From: Eleusine coracana subsp. coracana
Lineage: Eukaryota > Streptophyta > Magnoliopsida > Poales > Poaceae
DNA length: 64,000 bases
Direction: 5' to 3'
NCBI GenBank assembly: GCA_032690845.1
Contig: CM064428.1
Span: 21,922,001 to 21,986,000, forward strand
In this document: piece after piece, positions 46,106 through 58,447 of the stretch
How positions within the stretch are numbered: position 1 is the stretch's first letter
Layout of the letters: each line of letters opens with the position of its first letter
The notes under the pieces: generated by a model
Seen by the model: only the letters and a program-made list of their open reading frames with translations
The model's database searches: none
Told to the model about the DNA's origin: nothing
Program-made: the position numbers and the translations under genes

Positions 46106-47960
46106 GGGTGTGTTTGGTTTGACTGTGACTGTGAAAAAAGCTGCTGTGAGATATGAGGTGTGAAAAAGCTGAAACTCGTTTGGTGAGAACGACTGTGAGC
46201 TGATAACTATAAAATACGAATATCTTATTCATTCAAATTTACATGCAATTTAAAAACTTTGTCTTAATTTAGTTGAGTCCAACCTGCTTTTGCTTTTGCA
46301 ACAGCCAAAAACCAACCAAAGCAGTGGCTCAGGAACCTTGGATATTCAAAATTTATAACTGTAAAAAAATTATGATACCTGAAATTATGGATCTATGACA
46401 CATAATTTAGTGTCAATATCATTAATTAATAAAATTAATTACACCTCGAAATAGCTAACACGTAGATGTACTAAATGATCAATATAAAAAAATGGCAACA
46501 TGTGAAATAAATAGAGGGCAAAATAGCAAAATAATAAGAAAACTTACAAATTATAGGATAACTTTTCGTTGGAACATGGAGTAACTCTAACACTTGCCGG
46601 TTCATATTGCTGCCATTTTTTTTCTTGAAATACCACCATCTGCATTTGGTTTTCATTGGAACATGGAGTAACTCTAACACTTGCTGGTTTAGATTGTTGC
46701 TTCTTTGCAGCAGTTCTTGTCAAGAAAGCCCTCAAATCAGTAGTGGCACTATTCTTCCTCTTCATGTTTTAGACCTAGTATTAAAATTAAATAAATACGA
46801 GCATTATTGTTCCTTTCCTTGAATAGTTGAATCAAGTTTATGTTCAAACTATAATCACAACCGATATTACTATTACTAGTCACTACCACACGTTCTTAAG
46901 AAAAATAAAAATCAAGAATAAGAGCTGATGAAATTAAAACAAAAATACATGGACGCAATGGCGTGAGGCGCGTTGCTTTGTTGTGCTGCTGCCGGCAAAC
47001 GACGATCGGCCACAGGCAACGTGTTTTGGTGATTGGGCAAGATTGAGATCGACCAATTAAATCTTGGGCGGTGGCGGCGGCAACCGTTGAAGGTTCTCTA
47101 TTTTTTCTTTTCTCCTCACCGGCTTTTGCCTGAAAGCAGCTTTGTACAAATCCAAAAGACCCATCTCCTTGCTTTCACCAGCTTTTGAGGTGGGTAAGTT
47201 TGAATTATTTACCCGCCTACCACTGGTTACGAGAAAAAAATGATTCATTGTCTTCTTTTCTTCCTCACCTGCCGGTCCTCATCTATATTCTCCATTCCCA
47301 ACCACCCATAAAAAAAAAACACTTGTGCCAGAGCTAGAGTTGGGGGCCACCACCTCCCTAACGCCAAGGCCGCCGCTGGTCCGGCCGCTTCTCCCTCCAG
47401 CCTCCTGCTCGCGCAACTGCTTCTTCTCCCCCTGGATCTGCACACCCGCCTGCGGCTTCCCTCTGGCCGGTCGCCCACCTGCACGGGTACTATTGGAGAA
47501 ATGGGGAACTTGTATACTGAGCGGTACTTGCACAAAGGAAAATATAGGAAAACACAAGAAACGAGAATTTAATGGGTGTTGAGGTGTATGTCTCGTCCAA
47601 GGTATTTTTATAACATGTTTCGGATGAGTCCTGAGAGTTTTGAGGCATTTCATGACTTGCTAGTTTATACCTACGGATCAATCGCTTTGTTAAGGATGAA
47701 AATATTATGAAATGATTTTTACCTTGCTTAAATAGTCATTTATATATGAATTAGTGAATAAATTATTTTATTAGAAGCAATTTCCTTGCCCTGCGGCTTT
47801 CATGGGTATTATAGACAATTCTAATATAGCCTACAGTTTGACAGCACCTCCCACAACTGCTTTTCCACAGTTCACAACCCACAACAGCCTTTTTATAAAC
47901 AACAACCAACCAAATGCATCCTGATTAAACCAACCAAATGCACCCTGATTATCTCTACTT
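46106..47960. repeat. Possible degenerate DNA transposon
   Basis: The left end (GGGTGTGTTTGGTTTGACTG, then GTGAAAAAAGCTGCTGTGAG) is roughly the inverse of the right end (CACAACAGCC, then CCAACCAAATGCACCCTG). The right end is itself doubled: ACCAACCAAATGCA(T/C)CCTGATTA occurs twice at 47905-47955. Such ends occur in PIF/Harbinger and hAT elements of grasses, and a Harbinger-like scrap lies inside at 47.6 kb. No target duplication was found. A 31-base direct repeat, TTGGAACATGGAGTAACTCT and onward, occurs at 46570 and 46657. Confidence 0.4.
47586..47690 (+). pseudogene. Scrap of a PIF/Harbinger-like transposase
   Basis: One frame reads CMSRPRYFYNMFRMSPESF, continuing EAFHDLLVYTYGSI, before stopping. 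The motif FRMSPESF...L...L resembles the N-terminal part of PIF/Harbinger DDE transposases. It is too short to be functional, is preceded by a stop and followed by one. The assignment is by resemblance. Confidence 0.4.
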
Positions 47961-48002
47961 TTTGATATAATCTCTATTTTTCTCATGTTATTTTGGTGTT
48001 CG

Positions 48003-48126
48003 TTTTAATGTTCTTCGCATCCAACTGTCCGTGACAAGCGCTCAACCCTGTGTTTTTTTTCTTTTTGACAATTTGGATCCCTACCCATTAGCTTGTCACG
48101 AAAGTTGGATACGAGGAACATCAAAA
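48003..48126. repeat. Inverted repeat able to form a long hairpin
   Basis: Arms 48003-48039 and 48091-48126 (TTTTAATGTTCTTCGCATCC... and its inverse ...GGATACGAGGAACATCAAAA) pair over about 36 bases with five or six mismatches and a spacer of about 50 bases. No target duplication was identified. It could be a fold-back MITE or a source of small RNA. Confidence 0.7.
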
Positions 48127-50178
48127 TGGGTAGGGTGCAAGTTGCTAAAAAAACAGTCTATGAATAAATCTTTATTTTTCAAATTTTAGCATCAAGTTAA
48201 ATTATCATATAATAAAATAAATTTAGTTTATGCTATATGTACAATAAACATGATTACAATACGACATAATTTAATTAATATATCAGTATTAAAATCTCTT
48301 CATCAAGTTTCTCTTGTTACAATGTTCTAGAGCAGCGATCAAGTGGTACTCATTATTATGAGGGGCAGCGATATGAATTGATTATCATTCCTATGAAGAA
48401 ACCTAATTGCACGCCACATACTCGCTTCCCAGAAGCCATATGAAGGAACTTTTCGCTTCGACATCGCAACATTGGTCCGGATCCTATCACCCCCAGGAAG
48501 GGTCCTCCAACACGATGTGTCTTAGACGACATCCATGAGTGGATTGCTCCCTCCCCTGAAAATTGATCTAGCTGTAACCGTTACCCAGTCAAAGGCCAAG
48601 ATGAAATATAAACAAAAATTACATTCACATTAACAGAATATGCATAGATTTATTTACTGAGCATCATATTATTAGAAATTCCAAAGTTTCCAGTTATTTG
48701 ATCACAACTCAACGCTCTAAATTTAGTAGAAGTCGGTTCCATCAACAGATTAGCATTTCCATTCGCTTCTCCATATTCCATCACCAAACTATTATCCAAG
48801 TCTACTTCCTCAAAGATCATGCAGTAGCCTTTAATGCCTCATAAGGTAAATGAGACTGACACACTACATACACCACATGCAACTAATCCTAGTGAGTATA
48901 AAACTCAACAAGAGAAGAAAATAAAATAAAGGATTTATACTATTTCATTTTTCCACGGGATTCTGCTCTTTCAAAATGAGCCAAGGCTCCAAAGTGCAAA
49001 CGAGTTTTTGTAAAAAGAAAAGCATATTTTAGTATTATAAAAACTATTTGGTGGGACTGATAGTACATGCGGCCAACCCATTTATAACTCGGGTGCAACA
49101 AAAGTGAATATTCACATTTATATGTCCTGCAGAGGTATATCCTTGACCATGGATTTCCTTAAATACTCTCAGCGAGACCATTTACACGATTTATTTTATG
49201 CGTGGCAGAGCTGAGGAAAGTATAAGTTTGCCCATACACGAGCTACGATGAAGAGCCCACCCGACGTGTCCAACTCGGTCCGCAACCGACCCATATATGG
49301 CCTCTCCCGCTTCCTATCTTTGTGTGTGGATTATATTGTCTTCTATGCAGGTAATAGCTTATACTCAGCCATACAAGCCATGACGGTACTAGTACATTAT
49401 AAATTAATGAGCCACCAAAACATTATAAACTAATGAGACACTAAATTTGTCGTTCCTTTACTGAAAATTATCACTGCCATACTAACAACCACTGAGGTGC
49501 CTCGCACCACAAACCCAAAATACCAGAATCCCATGCATAGGCCAATACATCAATTGAGTTAAGAAGAACTTATGTGAAAAAATAATTTAAAATGCATTTA
49601 AATAAATCAAGCTGGTATAGGATCGAAAGGCACCAAGGTGTGCACACAGCTTGACTTGAAAATACAGAACTAAGGAGCTTCGAATGTCAGGACTAGTTGC
49701 CCGTCTACGCGCCTCGCCTTCCGACTAGACTACGCTGCGCTTCGGCAGTGCTCCAGCCTCTGCGAGCTCTCCTTCTTTTATCCTATGCTCCATGGAGCTG
49801 CCAGGTGCAAGGTCAAAGTTACGGTGTGGGGAGCTAGTTCTACCATCATAGCTGAAACGTTGCTTGCCGTCGTAGTGTAATTATTTGGTGATTGACCTCA
49901 ATGTGAGTAGGTGATTAAACTGGTGGTGCACTAAGACTTAAATGACATCAGTTGCCAAATAACTCCATTAGTACTGGCATTGAGAATAGCAAGTTTTTTT
50001 TGTGAAACTTTTGAAAATAGCAAGTTGGTGTATGAAACATTGGTTCTAAATCCCTATTTCAAAAATCGAAAAGAAATTAAACTACATGCTCAAATTTTAA
50101 ACAAGTTGTACGTATGGATTCAGAAGGGCTAATTCTCACCATGGGCTAGGTCGCTACTGGGCAGGAGTATGACATACA
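48127..50178. other. Spacer; right edge is probably the 3' LTR start of element C
   Basis: No gene recognised. The last part, ending ...GACATACA at 50178, lies just past the polypurine tract of element C and should be the beginning of its 3' LTR (TGTATGTCATACTCC on the minus strand). I could not find where that LTR ends, so it may be truncated. Confidence 0.4.
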
Positions 50179-51033
50179 CCCCTCCTTTAAGAAATTTTGT
50201 CCTCGAAATTTTTGGCATTGTCTGTGAACAAATACGGATAATATCGACGTAGATCATCTTCTTTGGTTTATCTATAAAACTTTACCAAATCTTATTATTG
50301 TCTTTCACATGACTCAATCTTGTACATGGAGAATGCATTTTGGCTGCTCCTCGTAAGTCCAATCTTTACTTAACTCAACTTGTGGTAATACCACTTGCTC
50401 AGCTGGCTCCCCTAAACACCTCTTCAATTGAGAGACGTGAAAAACGCTATGAACTCTTGACAGGGATCTTGGCAACTTTAACTAATACGCTAGTGGTCCT
50501 CTTTTCTGAATGATTTGGTATGGTCCGGCATATCTTGGGCTCAACTTCTCTTGTATGCCAAATCTATGTACTCCTCTCATAGGAGAGACTTTGAGATAAA
50601 CAATATCTCCTTCACTGAACAACTCACGGCGTCGTTTATCTACATAGCTTTTTTGTCGACTTTGTGCTACCCTAAGCCTTTCCTATATAATCTTTATTTT
50701 CTCTTCAGAATCTGATAACAGCTTAGGGTCTAAAACTGACCGTTCCTGACCTAATCCTAACAAATTGGTGATCAACATTTGTGCCCATATGATGCTTCAT
50801 ATGGTGCCATCTTTATGCTTGACCAATAGTTGTTGTTATAGGCAAACTCGGCTAAGGCCAAATATTTACACCGAGATGGTCTGAAGTCAAGTACACAAGC
50901 CCGAAGCTTGTCTTCAACTACTTGATTTACTCGTTCTGTTTGCCCGTTGGTTTATGGGTGAAAAGTCATGTTGAAAACAATTATCATTCCTAGTAGTCTG
51001 TGTAATTGCTTTCAAAAGTTGACAACAAATTGT
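50179..51033 (-). pseudogene. Integrase C-terminal part of element C
   Basis: After the CACTA insertion the minus strand continues with NGQTERVNQVVEDKLRACVL, the segment following the catalytic Glu region of gypsy integrases, then AEFAYNNNY and MAPYEASYG. Further left come SPRYAGPYQII and RVHSVFHVSQLKRCL. Several stops interrupt it. A gypsy integrase joins the element's DNA to the chromosome. Confidence 0.8.
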
Positions 51034-51036
51034 GTT

Positions 51037-51856
51037 CACTACAAAGAAATTGGGGTATTGTCATGAGTCATATTGCAAAAATAAAAACATTGTTGCAACT
51101 GACACAGATTATTGCCATCATATTTATAAATGGTTGTGATATGTGGACAATATTGCCATGAAGAACTTATGTGACAATATTCATAAATTTTGTTGCAATA
51201 GTTAGATATTATTGCCACCATTGACAAAATGGTTGTGACTAATTAATATTATTGCAACTAAAGTTTGGTGTTGTCATGATACTAAATTTCATTGCTAAAT
51301 CTTGGTCTCTATGTTGCAATGAAAAAACTCAATGGTTGCAATAGAGAGGAGTTAATAGCCACGAGGAAAGAATCATTGCAATATGCATAGTCTATTGCCA
51401 CGGTTTTTTGCTATTGCAATGATTTTTATTACAATTTATCATTTTACAAGATAGGATAAAGTAGTATTATTTATATCCTATGTGCAAATAACAATAGTGA
51501 CATGGTGGTAAAGCATTTCCCAATAAAAATATAGGTCTATGGATCAACTCGTGTTCCAAGCAATCAAAACATGTAATAATAATTTTATATTTATATTTTG
51601 TTAAATAAGTTGCAACAACCATTTATTACCTCTAATCTATTGTTGTGTCTACTATTGATCACAACATTTCATTTGGTTGTAATTATCATATGTATTGCAA
51701 CCAAGCATAGATGTGGCAGTGAAAGCCTATTGCCACCCTACTACTTTCCATGACAGCCCACGAAATGACTTTGATGGCAATAGTAAGATATTGCAACTAT
51801 TATGGTCCTATTGCCACCAAATTTCATGATGCCAATATCCTGATTTTCTAGTAGTG
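51037..51856. mobile_element. CACTA-type MITE
   Basis: The 820-base element starts CACTACAAAGAAATT and ends AATATCCTGATTTTCTAGTAGTG, with the three-base duplication GTT on both sides (51034-51036, 51857-51859). These ends and duplication define CACTA (En/Spm) elements. The interior has some twenty copies of words such as TATTGCAA, TTGCAAC and ATTGCCAC in both orientations, as in subterminal transposase-binding repeats. No transposase frame exists. Confidence 0.9.
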
Positions 51857-51880
51857 GTTCTGCAGTCTGAGACAATACGT

Positions 51881-52854
51881 TTAATTTGGTACTTCGTATA
51901 ATGTCACCACTTTCTCTATATAAACTTTAGCTAACTTACTATTTATGTATTTTATCTTGACTGGCATAAAACGAGTTGTTTTTGTTAAACGGTCGACTAT
52001 AACCCATATGGAGTCATGACCTCCCTTGGTCCTTGGCAAACCTGTGATAAAATTCATCCCTATTTCCTCCCATTTCCACTCTGGTATACTCAAGGGTTGT
52101 AATAGACCCGCTGCCATAAAATTATCTACTTTCAGTCTTTGGCAAGTGTCATATTCAGAGACAAAATGAGCTATATCCTTTTTCATGTGATGACCTTTTT
52201 GTCTCCTGATTGCACATGGTTCTACGACTAAGAGCATTGACCACTAGATTAGCCTTTCCCGGGTGATAATTGATGGTTAAGTCATAGTCTTTTATTAGCT
52301 CCAACCATTGTCTTGGTCTCAAATTCAAATCCATTTGTGTAAAAAAAATATATTTCAAACTCTTATGATATGTATAAATTTCATATTTCTCTCCATACAT
52401 GTGGTGTCTAGACAACTTTAGGGTAAAAACTACTGCCGCATGTTGCAAATCGTGTGTCAGAAAATGGCTCTCATGTGTCTTTAATTGTCTAGAAGCATAG
52501 GCAATTACCATTCCACTTTGCATCAAAACACAACCAAGACCTTGTCTAGACGTATCAGCAGTACATTGTGTATCCTTTGCCATATTCGGGTACTACCAAA
52601 ACTGGTGTCGTAACTAGCCAATTCTTTAGATCTCGAAAGCTCTCCTCACAACTAGTGGTCCAGTCAAACTTACTATCCTTCTTTAAGAGTTTTGTCAATG
52701 GACCTGCCAATTTAGAGAACCCCTCGATAAATCGGCGTTGGTAGCCGGCCAATCCGAGAAAGCTTCTAACTTTTGAAACATTTCATGGTTGTTTCCACTC
52801 CACTACTGCCTGAACTTTAGCAGGATCCACTGAAATTCCTTCCCCTCACACAAT
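51881..52854 (-). pseudogene. RT C-terminus, RNase H and integrase N-terminus of element C
   Basis: From right to left the minus strand gives AGYQRRFIEGFSKLAGPLTKLLKK (reverse transcriptase end), TADTSRQGLGCVLMQ and AYASRQLKTHE (RNase H; the first catalytic Asp region is CDAS in relatives and TADTS here), HPGKANLVVNALSRR, then the integrase motifs HHMKKDIAHFVSEYDTCQ and MNFITGLPRTKGGHDSIWVIVDRLTK with the first catalytic Asp. Stops and frame changes separate the three pieces. The right edge is the element D insertion at 52859. Confidence 0.85.
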
Positions 52855-52859
52855 ATGTC

Positions 52860-54541
52860 TGTTGGGGATCCTTATGCCTAACAAAGAAATCCGCAAGTGT
52901 ACAGATGCCGATGTAGCCTTCACCTGGGAATATTCCAAGGTATCGAATCCATGGGGAGCGAGAAGTGAAATTCTATCCTAATCCAATTCTAGTGAACAAA
53001 AGAGAAGGATAACAACGGATTGAGAGGGTCCTCCAGCCTTGGCTTCATATGACAACTTATATCCAAATAATCTTTAGACTCCAATATTTACTCTTGTTTA
53101 CTTCGGGGCATAGTCGTCCGAGGTACGGAAAGAGATGAGAAGGGACCTCGGCTAAAACTACCATCAATACCTACGAGCCCAACCCGAACGTGGTGGAATA
53201 CATAGGATAGCTCGGTTCTTTCACCACCTAACTACCGACTACACAACCCGTGGGGTTGGGAGCAAAGTTAGATAATTCTAAGTCTATACACCACATATAC
53301 ACTTACAATTACTACTCTAACCTTGTTAACTAAAGGCAGAGTAACCATAGTCAAATAAAGTAAAAGACTTTATCTAACATGGACTAAGAACCCATAAACA
53401 AGATATAAATAAAGAAAGCTTTAATGATTAAATGAACAAAAGAATGTCTATATGTTACCTAGCCGAAGGACGGGGACTCTACTCTTGGTGGAGAATCATC
53501 CCCGAAGCACAAGGTGGAGAAGGAGCCGACATTCCCGGCTCCCTCCTAAACTTCTACCACTCACCCTCACTCCCTAATCTAATACATTTTTGCAGCGTGA
53601 CACTTGTTGTTCTCCTCTTCAATTATTGATCTTTTCTGTCAAATTCCCCTCTATTAATAGGTGGCGATGGGTCGGGAGGCATTTGTAGGTGGAGTGGAGT
53701 TGGTAGGCCGAAGTCGGTCCGTCGGGCGGCGGGCAAGGCCGGGCGACCACGTGTGCCGAGCGGCATGCACCGCCGGGTGGCCCTTAGACTGTGTCAGTTT
53801 CCCGATCGACCATCTCCTGATGGCTAGGATCGCATCCTGAAGGCGGTTGTTGGGTAAGTTTCCACTGACTCTTCATTTTGGGGCTGGTAGGCTTCATGGG
53901 CCTCATGGGCTGGCAACCCTGGGTGGCAACCCGAGGCCGGGAGGCAGGCCAGGCCAGGCGGCAAGGAGGGCTAGGCAGCAACCCATGCCGGGCGGCGGCC
54001 TTGGTCGGGTGCCGACCCTTGCCGGGTTGCCCCTTGACTTCTCCCGGTTAGCCCACTTGATAGCCTTGTCATCTTCACCATATTTTACGTGTTTTAGTCC
54101 GGGAGGAGAAAACGGCTTCTCGGTGGAATATTTGCAGAGTCAACCAGGTGCTGATTTCTGCCGTAAATGACGCTGCCGACCGGGTCCTAATTTTAGCCAT
54201 AAACGACCCTGTCGGCCAGGTCCTGATTTCAGCTATAAACGACCCTGTCGGCCGGGTCGGCCGGGTCCTGATTTCAGTCGTAAATGACCCTGTTGGCCGG
54301 GTCCTGATTTCAGCTATAAACGAGCCAATCGGTAGGAAATGGCTGTTTCAAAGCCGTGATTGGCCGATGGGGTATTTTAACATGTTTTTGCATATTTTGA
54401 CCCTATAGCACCTGCAACCACATATTTCACAAAACTAGTGGAACTCATTAGTACAAAGGTTATTTTCATAGCATTATTAGTTAAGATCCACCTTTTTATG
54501 GTAAATGGGTAGTTGAAACAGGGAATTTACGACTACCAACA
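52860..54541 (-). repeat. 3' LTR of element D
   Basis: A 1,682-base LTR. It contains five imperfect tandem units of about 36 bases (54150-54336; GACCCTGTCGGCCGGGTCC core). As 36 is a multiple of three, the array stays open and encodes a repeated peptide (LISAINDPVGRV), which I consider accidental. Confidence 0.9.
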
Positions 54542-56088
54542 TCCCCCACGCTTAGGACTTTGTTCGTCCTGAGCAAAGTAAGAAATGAAGACTATGAATG
54601 GGCAAGATCTAAGGTAATTCTCATCATGCTTTGCATATAGAAAGACTACTCCATGACTCCTCTTGCCATAGGGTTTTAGGTGGTACCTTGTCTTGAAAAG
54701 TTGAGAGATGGAACAACATAGAGAAGTCTTACCTTTCCTTTTCTAAAGGAATTTCAATTTTGTTTGCTCTTTTCAATAAAAACAGAGCTCCAGGTCACAA
54801 GTTATTCTCAATTGATGCTCTCAAATCGCTTAATGTGGTTTTGATTCCTCACTTAGGCCAGTGGCCAAAATTTCCCTATATACTAAGGCTTATGGGGAGC
54901 TCAAGGTAGGGAATATTGAGGTCGCATACTTGTATTTCATATATCACTAAGTCAAAAACCGAACCCAAGGAGGAAACAAGTCATGAATTATGATCAAGCC
55001 ATGTGCATAATTATGATATGTATGGATGGATGATGGACGACGGGTGCTCCTTTTGAAGTGATATCTCTCTCTTCCCTTTGATTTATATTTGTTTACTTGG
55101 GCTATTTTAGCATTCATGATTCATTTTCTTCTTCTTTCTTATTATTTTTTTCTTTTCAAATACCTATATAGCCCATATTTCTTTTGGAATGATTGTTGGA
55201 GAGAGATCAACAAATATAGTGGAGCACTTTATTCAATGAGTGGATTGTGGGGATGGTGGATGAGAATTTCCAGTGTAGAAGCTTCAACATATGGAGCGGT
55301 TGGGGTGTGCACATGAACTTGATCAATAACACAAAACAAGCATCTCTCAAGGGTCACAACAATTGGACAAAGTTCAATGAAAATAGAAGTAGCAAATGCA
55401 ACAGGTTTTTAGCAAGATCATCATCTGGCTTTGGTAGGAATAAACTCATCATTGAAAAGATTGTGAATCTAGAGTTCTGATTTATAAGCTTTTGAAAACT
55501 AAAAATCAAGGAAGTTCACTTGGTTCCAAGAAATGTTAAGCTCTCTACGGTCATATCGCATCTACCAACAATTTAGACAAGGTTTTCCTATGTAATGAGG
55601 ATTTCCCAAGGGCGATGAAAGAAAGCAGGGAACAATCTTTATATATCAAGCATGAATGAGAAGGAAGTTATATTTTAGTTGCCATTTATCATGCTTGCCA
55701 AAAAAATTCAGTTCATAGAAAGACATCAAAACAACAAGGGGTAGGTGATACGAGGAATAATGAAATAGTTGTTGTTCGTTCGTACCTTGGCCTCTTGTTC
55801 CTTTTGATCTTTAACCTACAAAGGTTAGCTAACCAAAATACCCGAAGGAACAAGACGGAAGTTGTGTCACTATTATTGTCGAGTAAATTTTATTGTTGAG
55901 AAGGAACAAAGTATTTTTTATTCAAATGAGAAACTAATAAATCCTAGTAAAAGAAAACAGAACAGGTTACCTCCCATTGGTACTTATTGAAGGTCATAAG
56001 TTTGACCATAGAAGCACTAGTTCATATTCTAGCTTGGGTTGGCAATGTGGCTCCCGCCATCACCAAACATTAATTAATCATTGCACAA
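54542..56088 (-). other. Non-coding 3' part of element D
   Basis: Between the second gag module and the 3' LTR there is AT-rich sequence without recognisable coding motifs. A polypurine tract lies at its left edge. Confidence 0.6.
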
Positions 56089-57642
56089 CTAAGGCATATG
56101 ACATGAATACCAAAATTTGCAATGTTTGTGATAAACAAATGTATCTACAACCACCCCTTCGAAATTACTATGTCCACAAGGGGTAGAGCGGTTGTAGGCC
56201 TCTTGTGTACCACCATCATAAATCTTTGTTGTGGTGGGAAAACTTTTGTGTGAGTGAGGAGTAAGTGAATTTTCTAAAGTATGACTCCTTGGTATGGTGG
56301 GAGAATTCCCTTTTAAGTCTAAATTTGAAGCCTCATGAATTTCTATGGACCAAACTTTGTATTGCCCTTCATTCTTCATGGATTGATCCTATTCAAAATT
56401 TTCATTATGTAGATCATCCTTTAGTTGCTTTGGTACCTCTTTTCCATTGGTAGATGATAGCCTTGCGGCGCCTCCATTTGGTAGAAAATGGATCCTTGGG
56501 GAATTTGGGAGGATTGGTGCAGGATGTCAAGGCCTATGTGGTTCATGGATTGCTGTAGTTTTGGCCGATGAAGCAAAGTATGGCTCATGGTCTTTTCTCT
56601 CAACTTTTGCTACATGGTTCAAAACTGGCTTTTTAGTAGCAATTGAAGGTATTTTGCGATGGATGAGTTGGGTAATATGGTTGATAACAGCTGATGCGTC
56701 TTCTATGCTTTTTCTATGAAAGGGACCTTGAGAGCATTTGTTCAATAGCTTGGCACTCCTTTTGTGAAGACCATGAACAAAATAGAACAAGAGCCTTTCT
56801 AGTGGAGTATCAAGGCTAGGACCACTAAAGACAAGGGAAATAAACCGACCCCAACAAGCTTTTATGGATTCTTCATCCTCTTGCTTAATGTTTTTGATAC
56901 TTTTCATTATACCACAAAGCTTTTCATGAGGAAAAAGACTCTCATAGAAATGGTACTTTAGTAGTTCTCATAGACTTTTCAAGGGACATGGTGTTTCAAT
57001 GATATACCACTCCCTATCATTGATGAACCTTAGATACCAGTCCTTGGCACGACCATCTAATGAGTAGAAAAGGAGTCTCTACATGAGCCCTTCACATAAC
57101 AACCCATTATTTAGGAAGGTGGAGCAAGTCTCCTCAAAATTACAAAGATGGGCATAGAGGTCTTCATGACTTTTTCCAGTGAAGAGGACCGCCCGAACCT
57201 TAGCCATGAGATTTGGGTATAAATACAAAAATGGAGCACCATTTTTGTTTAAAAGACGCCTTTCTATGATTTTAGTCCATGGTGCATTAGGGAGATCAAG
57301 GATAATTGGACCATTAATAGAAGGGGAATTCTGGGAAAGTTCCTTGGCAGCCATTATGGGGAATTGGGATGTCTCCTTGAACTGTTCTTGCCTCTTTGCA
57401 GTAGAAGGATTTAGCAATGGATCACCTTTTTTCCCATTGTAGTCCTGTCCACTAGACTCTTCTTGATTAACATTGGTTTTCTTCACCCATTCCATGTTAC
57501 GAGTGTTTCCAAAATCCAGAAAAGGTTCGTCGTTGAGTTCAAAGGATTGAGGTGGGAGAAATTGTGTGTCTTCTTCTACAACATTAGTGGTGGTGAGTGG
57601 AGTGAGGCTATCATAGGAGCTTCGGCCTTTTGTGGGAGACAC
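56089..57642 (-). pseudogene. Second gag-like module of element D
   Basis: Minus-strand frames give an N-terminal acidic linker, then PIILDLPNAPWTKIIERRLL, HEDLYAHLCNFEETCSTFLNN, a stop, a shifted RLLFYSLDGRAKDWYLRF, and IKNIKQEDEESIKACWGRF with LFYFVHGLHKRSAKLLN. This is the retrotransposon gag pattern of Athila elements (a Leu-rich segment, then FSL-x-x-x-AK-x-W, then W-x-RF). It resembles the module at 58.3-57.6 kb but is clearly diverged from it. Stops at about 57079 and 56980 break it. The extreme left part, 56089-56526, has no clear motif. Confidence 0.7.
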
Positions 57643-58330
57643 TTGTCTTCTATTTCATTGGATTGGCTAGAAGTTTGGGTGCTTTGGTTGGTAGTTTCTG
57701 GGGATATGGATGACTCATTTGCAAGATTTTGGATGATTTTTCTTAGGATCTCCATTCCCTCTGATGGTGTTGCGCAAGTGAAAGTACCTCTGGCTGCAAC
57801 ATTTAAATAATTTGGACTGTCAGGCCTTAGACCAAAGAAAAAGTGTTGCAGCCTTATAGGCTCCTCTATACCTAAACATACCCCTGTTTTGGTGTAGGAT
57901 AGGAACCTTTCCCATGATGCTCCTAGTGATTCGTGGTCTTGTTGCTCAAAATTGATAACCTTTTTCCTTAGAGCAACTACCTTATAGAGAGGAAAATATG
58001 CGCAAAAAATACTATCTTAAGGTGGACCAAACTCCATCTACTTCACCTACATGGTTAAAATACCTTGTTTTCGCTTCCCCGCCTAATGAAAAAGGGAACA
58101 ACTTCCATTTCATGGTTTCTTCAGGAAACCCTTCAATGGAAAGAGTGGAGCAAAAAAGCTCAAACTGTTGTAGGTGAGTATATGGATTTTCATTTCCTGC
58201 CCCTATGAATGGTGTCTTCTGAATCAAAAGTATATGATCTGGATGAATCTCATAGCTTGGGGGTGTGATTGAGAGTGATGAGGGTATGGGTTCTAGGAAT
58301 TCGCTCCTAGGGCCTGAGAAGTCCCGGATG
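57643..58330 (-). pseudogene. First gag module of element D
   Basis: After the primer site the minus strand reads IRDFSGPRSEFLEPIP, then IHPDHILLIQKTPFIGAGNEN, THLQQFELFCSTLSIEGF and KLFPFSLGGEAKTRYFN, then a stop at 58012. A shifted frame continues with LRKKVINFEQQDHESLGASWERF and LQHFFFGLRP. This is a standard Athila gag, which coats the RNA. Confidence 0.82.
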
Positions 58331-58447
58331 GATGAGGGATTCATTGAAGGAAAGAAAATAAGAGAAGAAAATAAAAAAGGAAAGGTAAAAAGAATCGTGT
58401 TCGGATAAATGTTAGCTACCGTTCCCCGGCAATGGTGCCAGAAAGCT

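Noticed and set aside
48340..48600. Possible coding stretch (RYELIIIPMKKPNCTPHTRFPEAI-like in one frame)
   Set aside because: Stops interrupt it within 30 codons and I do not recognise a family; it may be an old transposon scrap.
54148..54408. Repeat protein LISAINDPVGRV
   Set aside because: It is the translation of a 36-base tandem repeat in an LTR; the unit length being a multiple of three keeps it open by chance.
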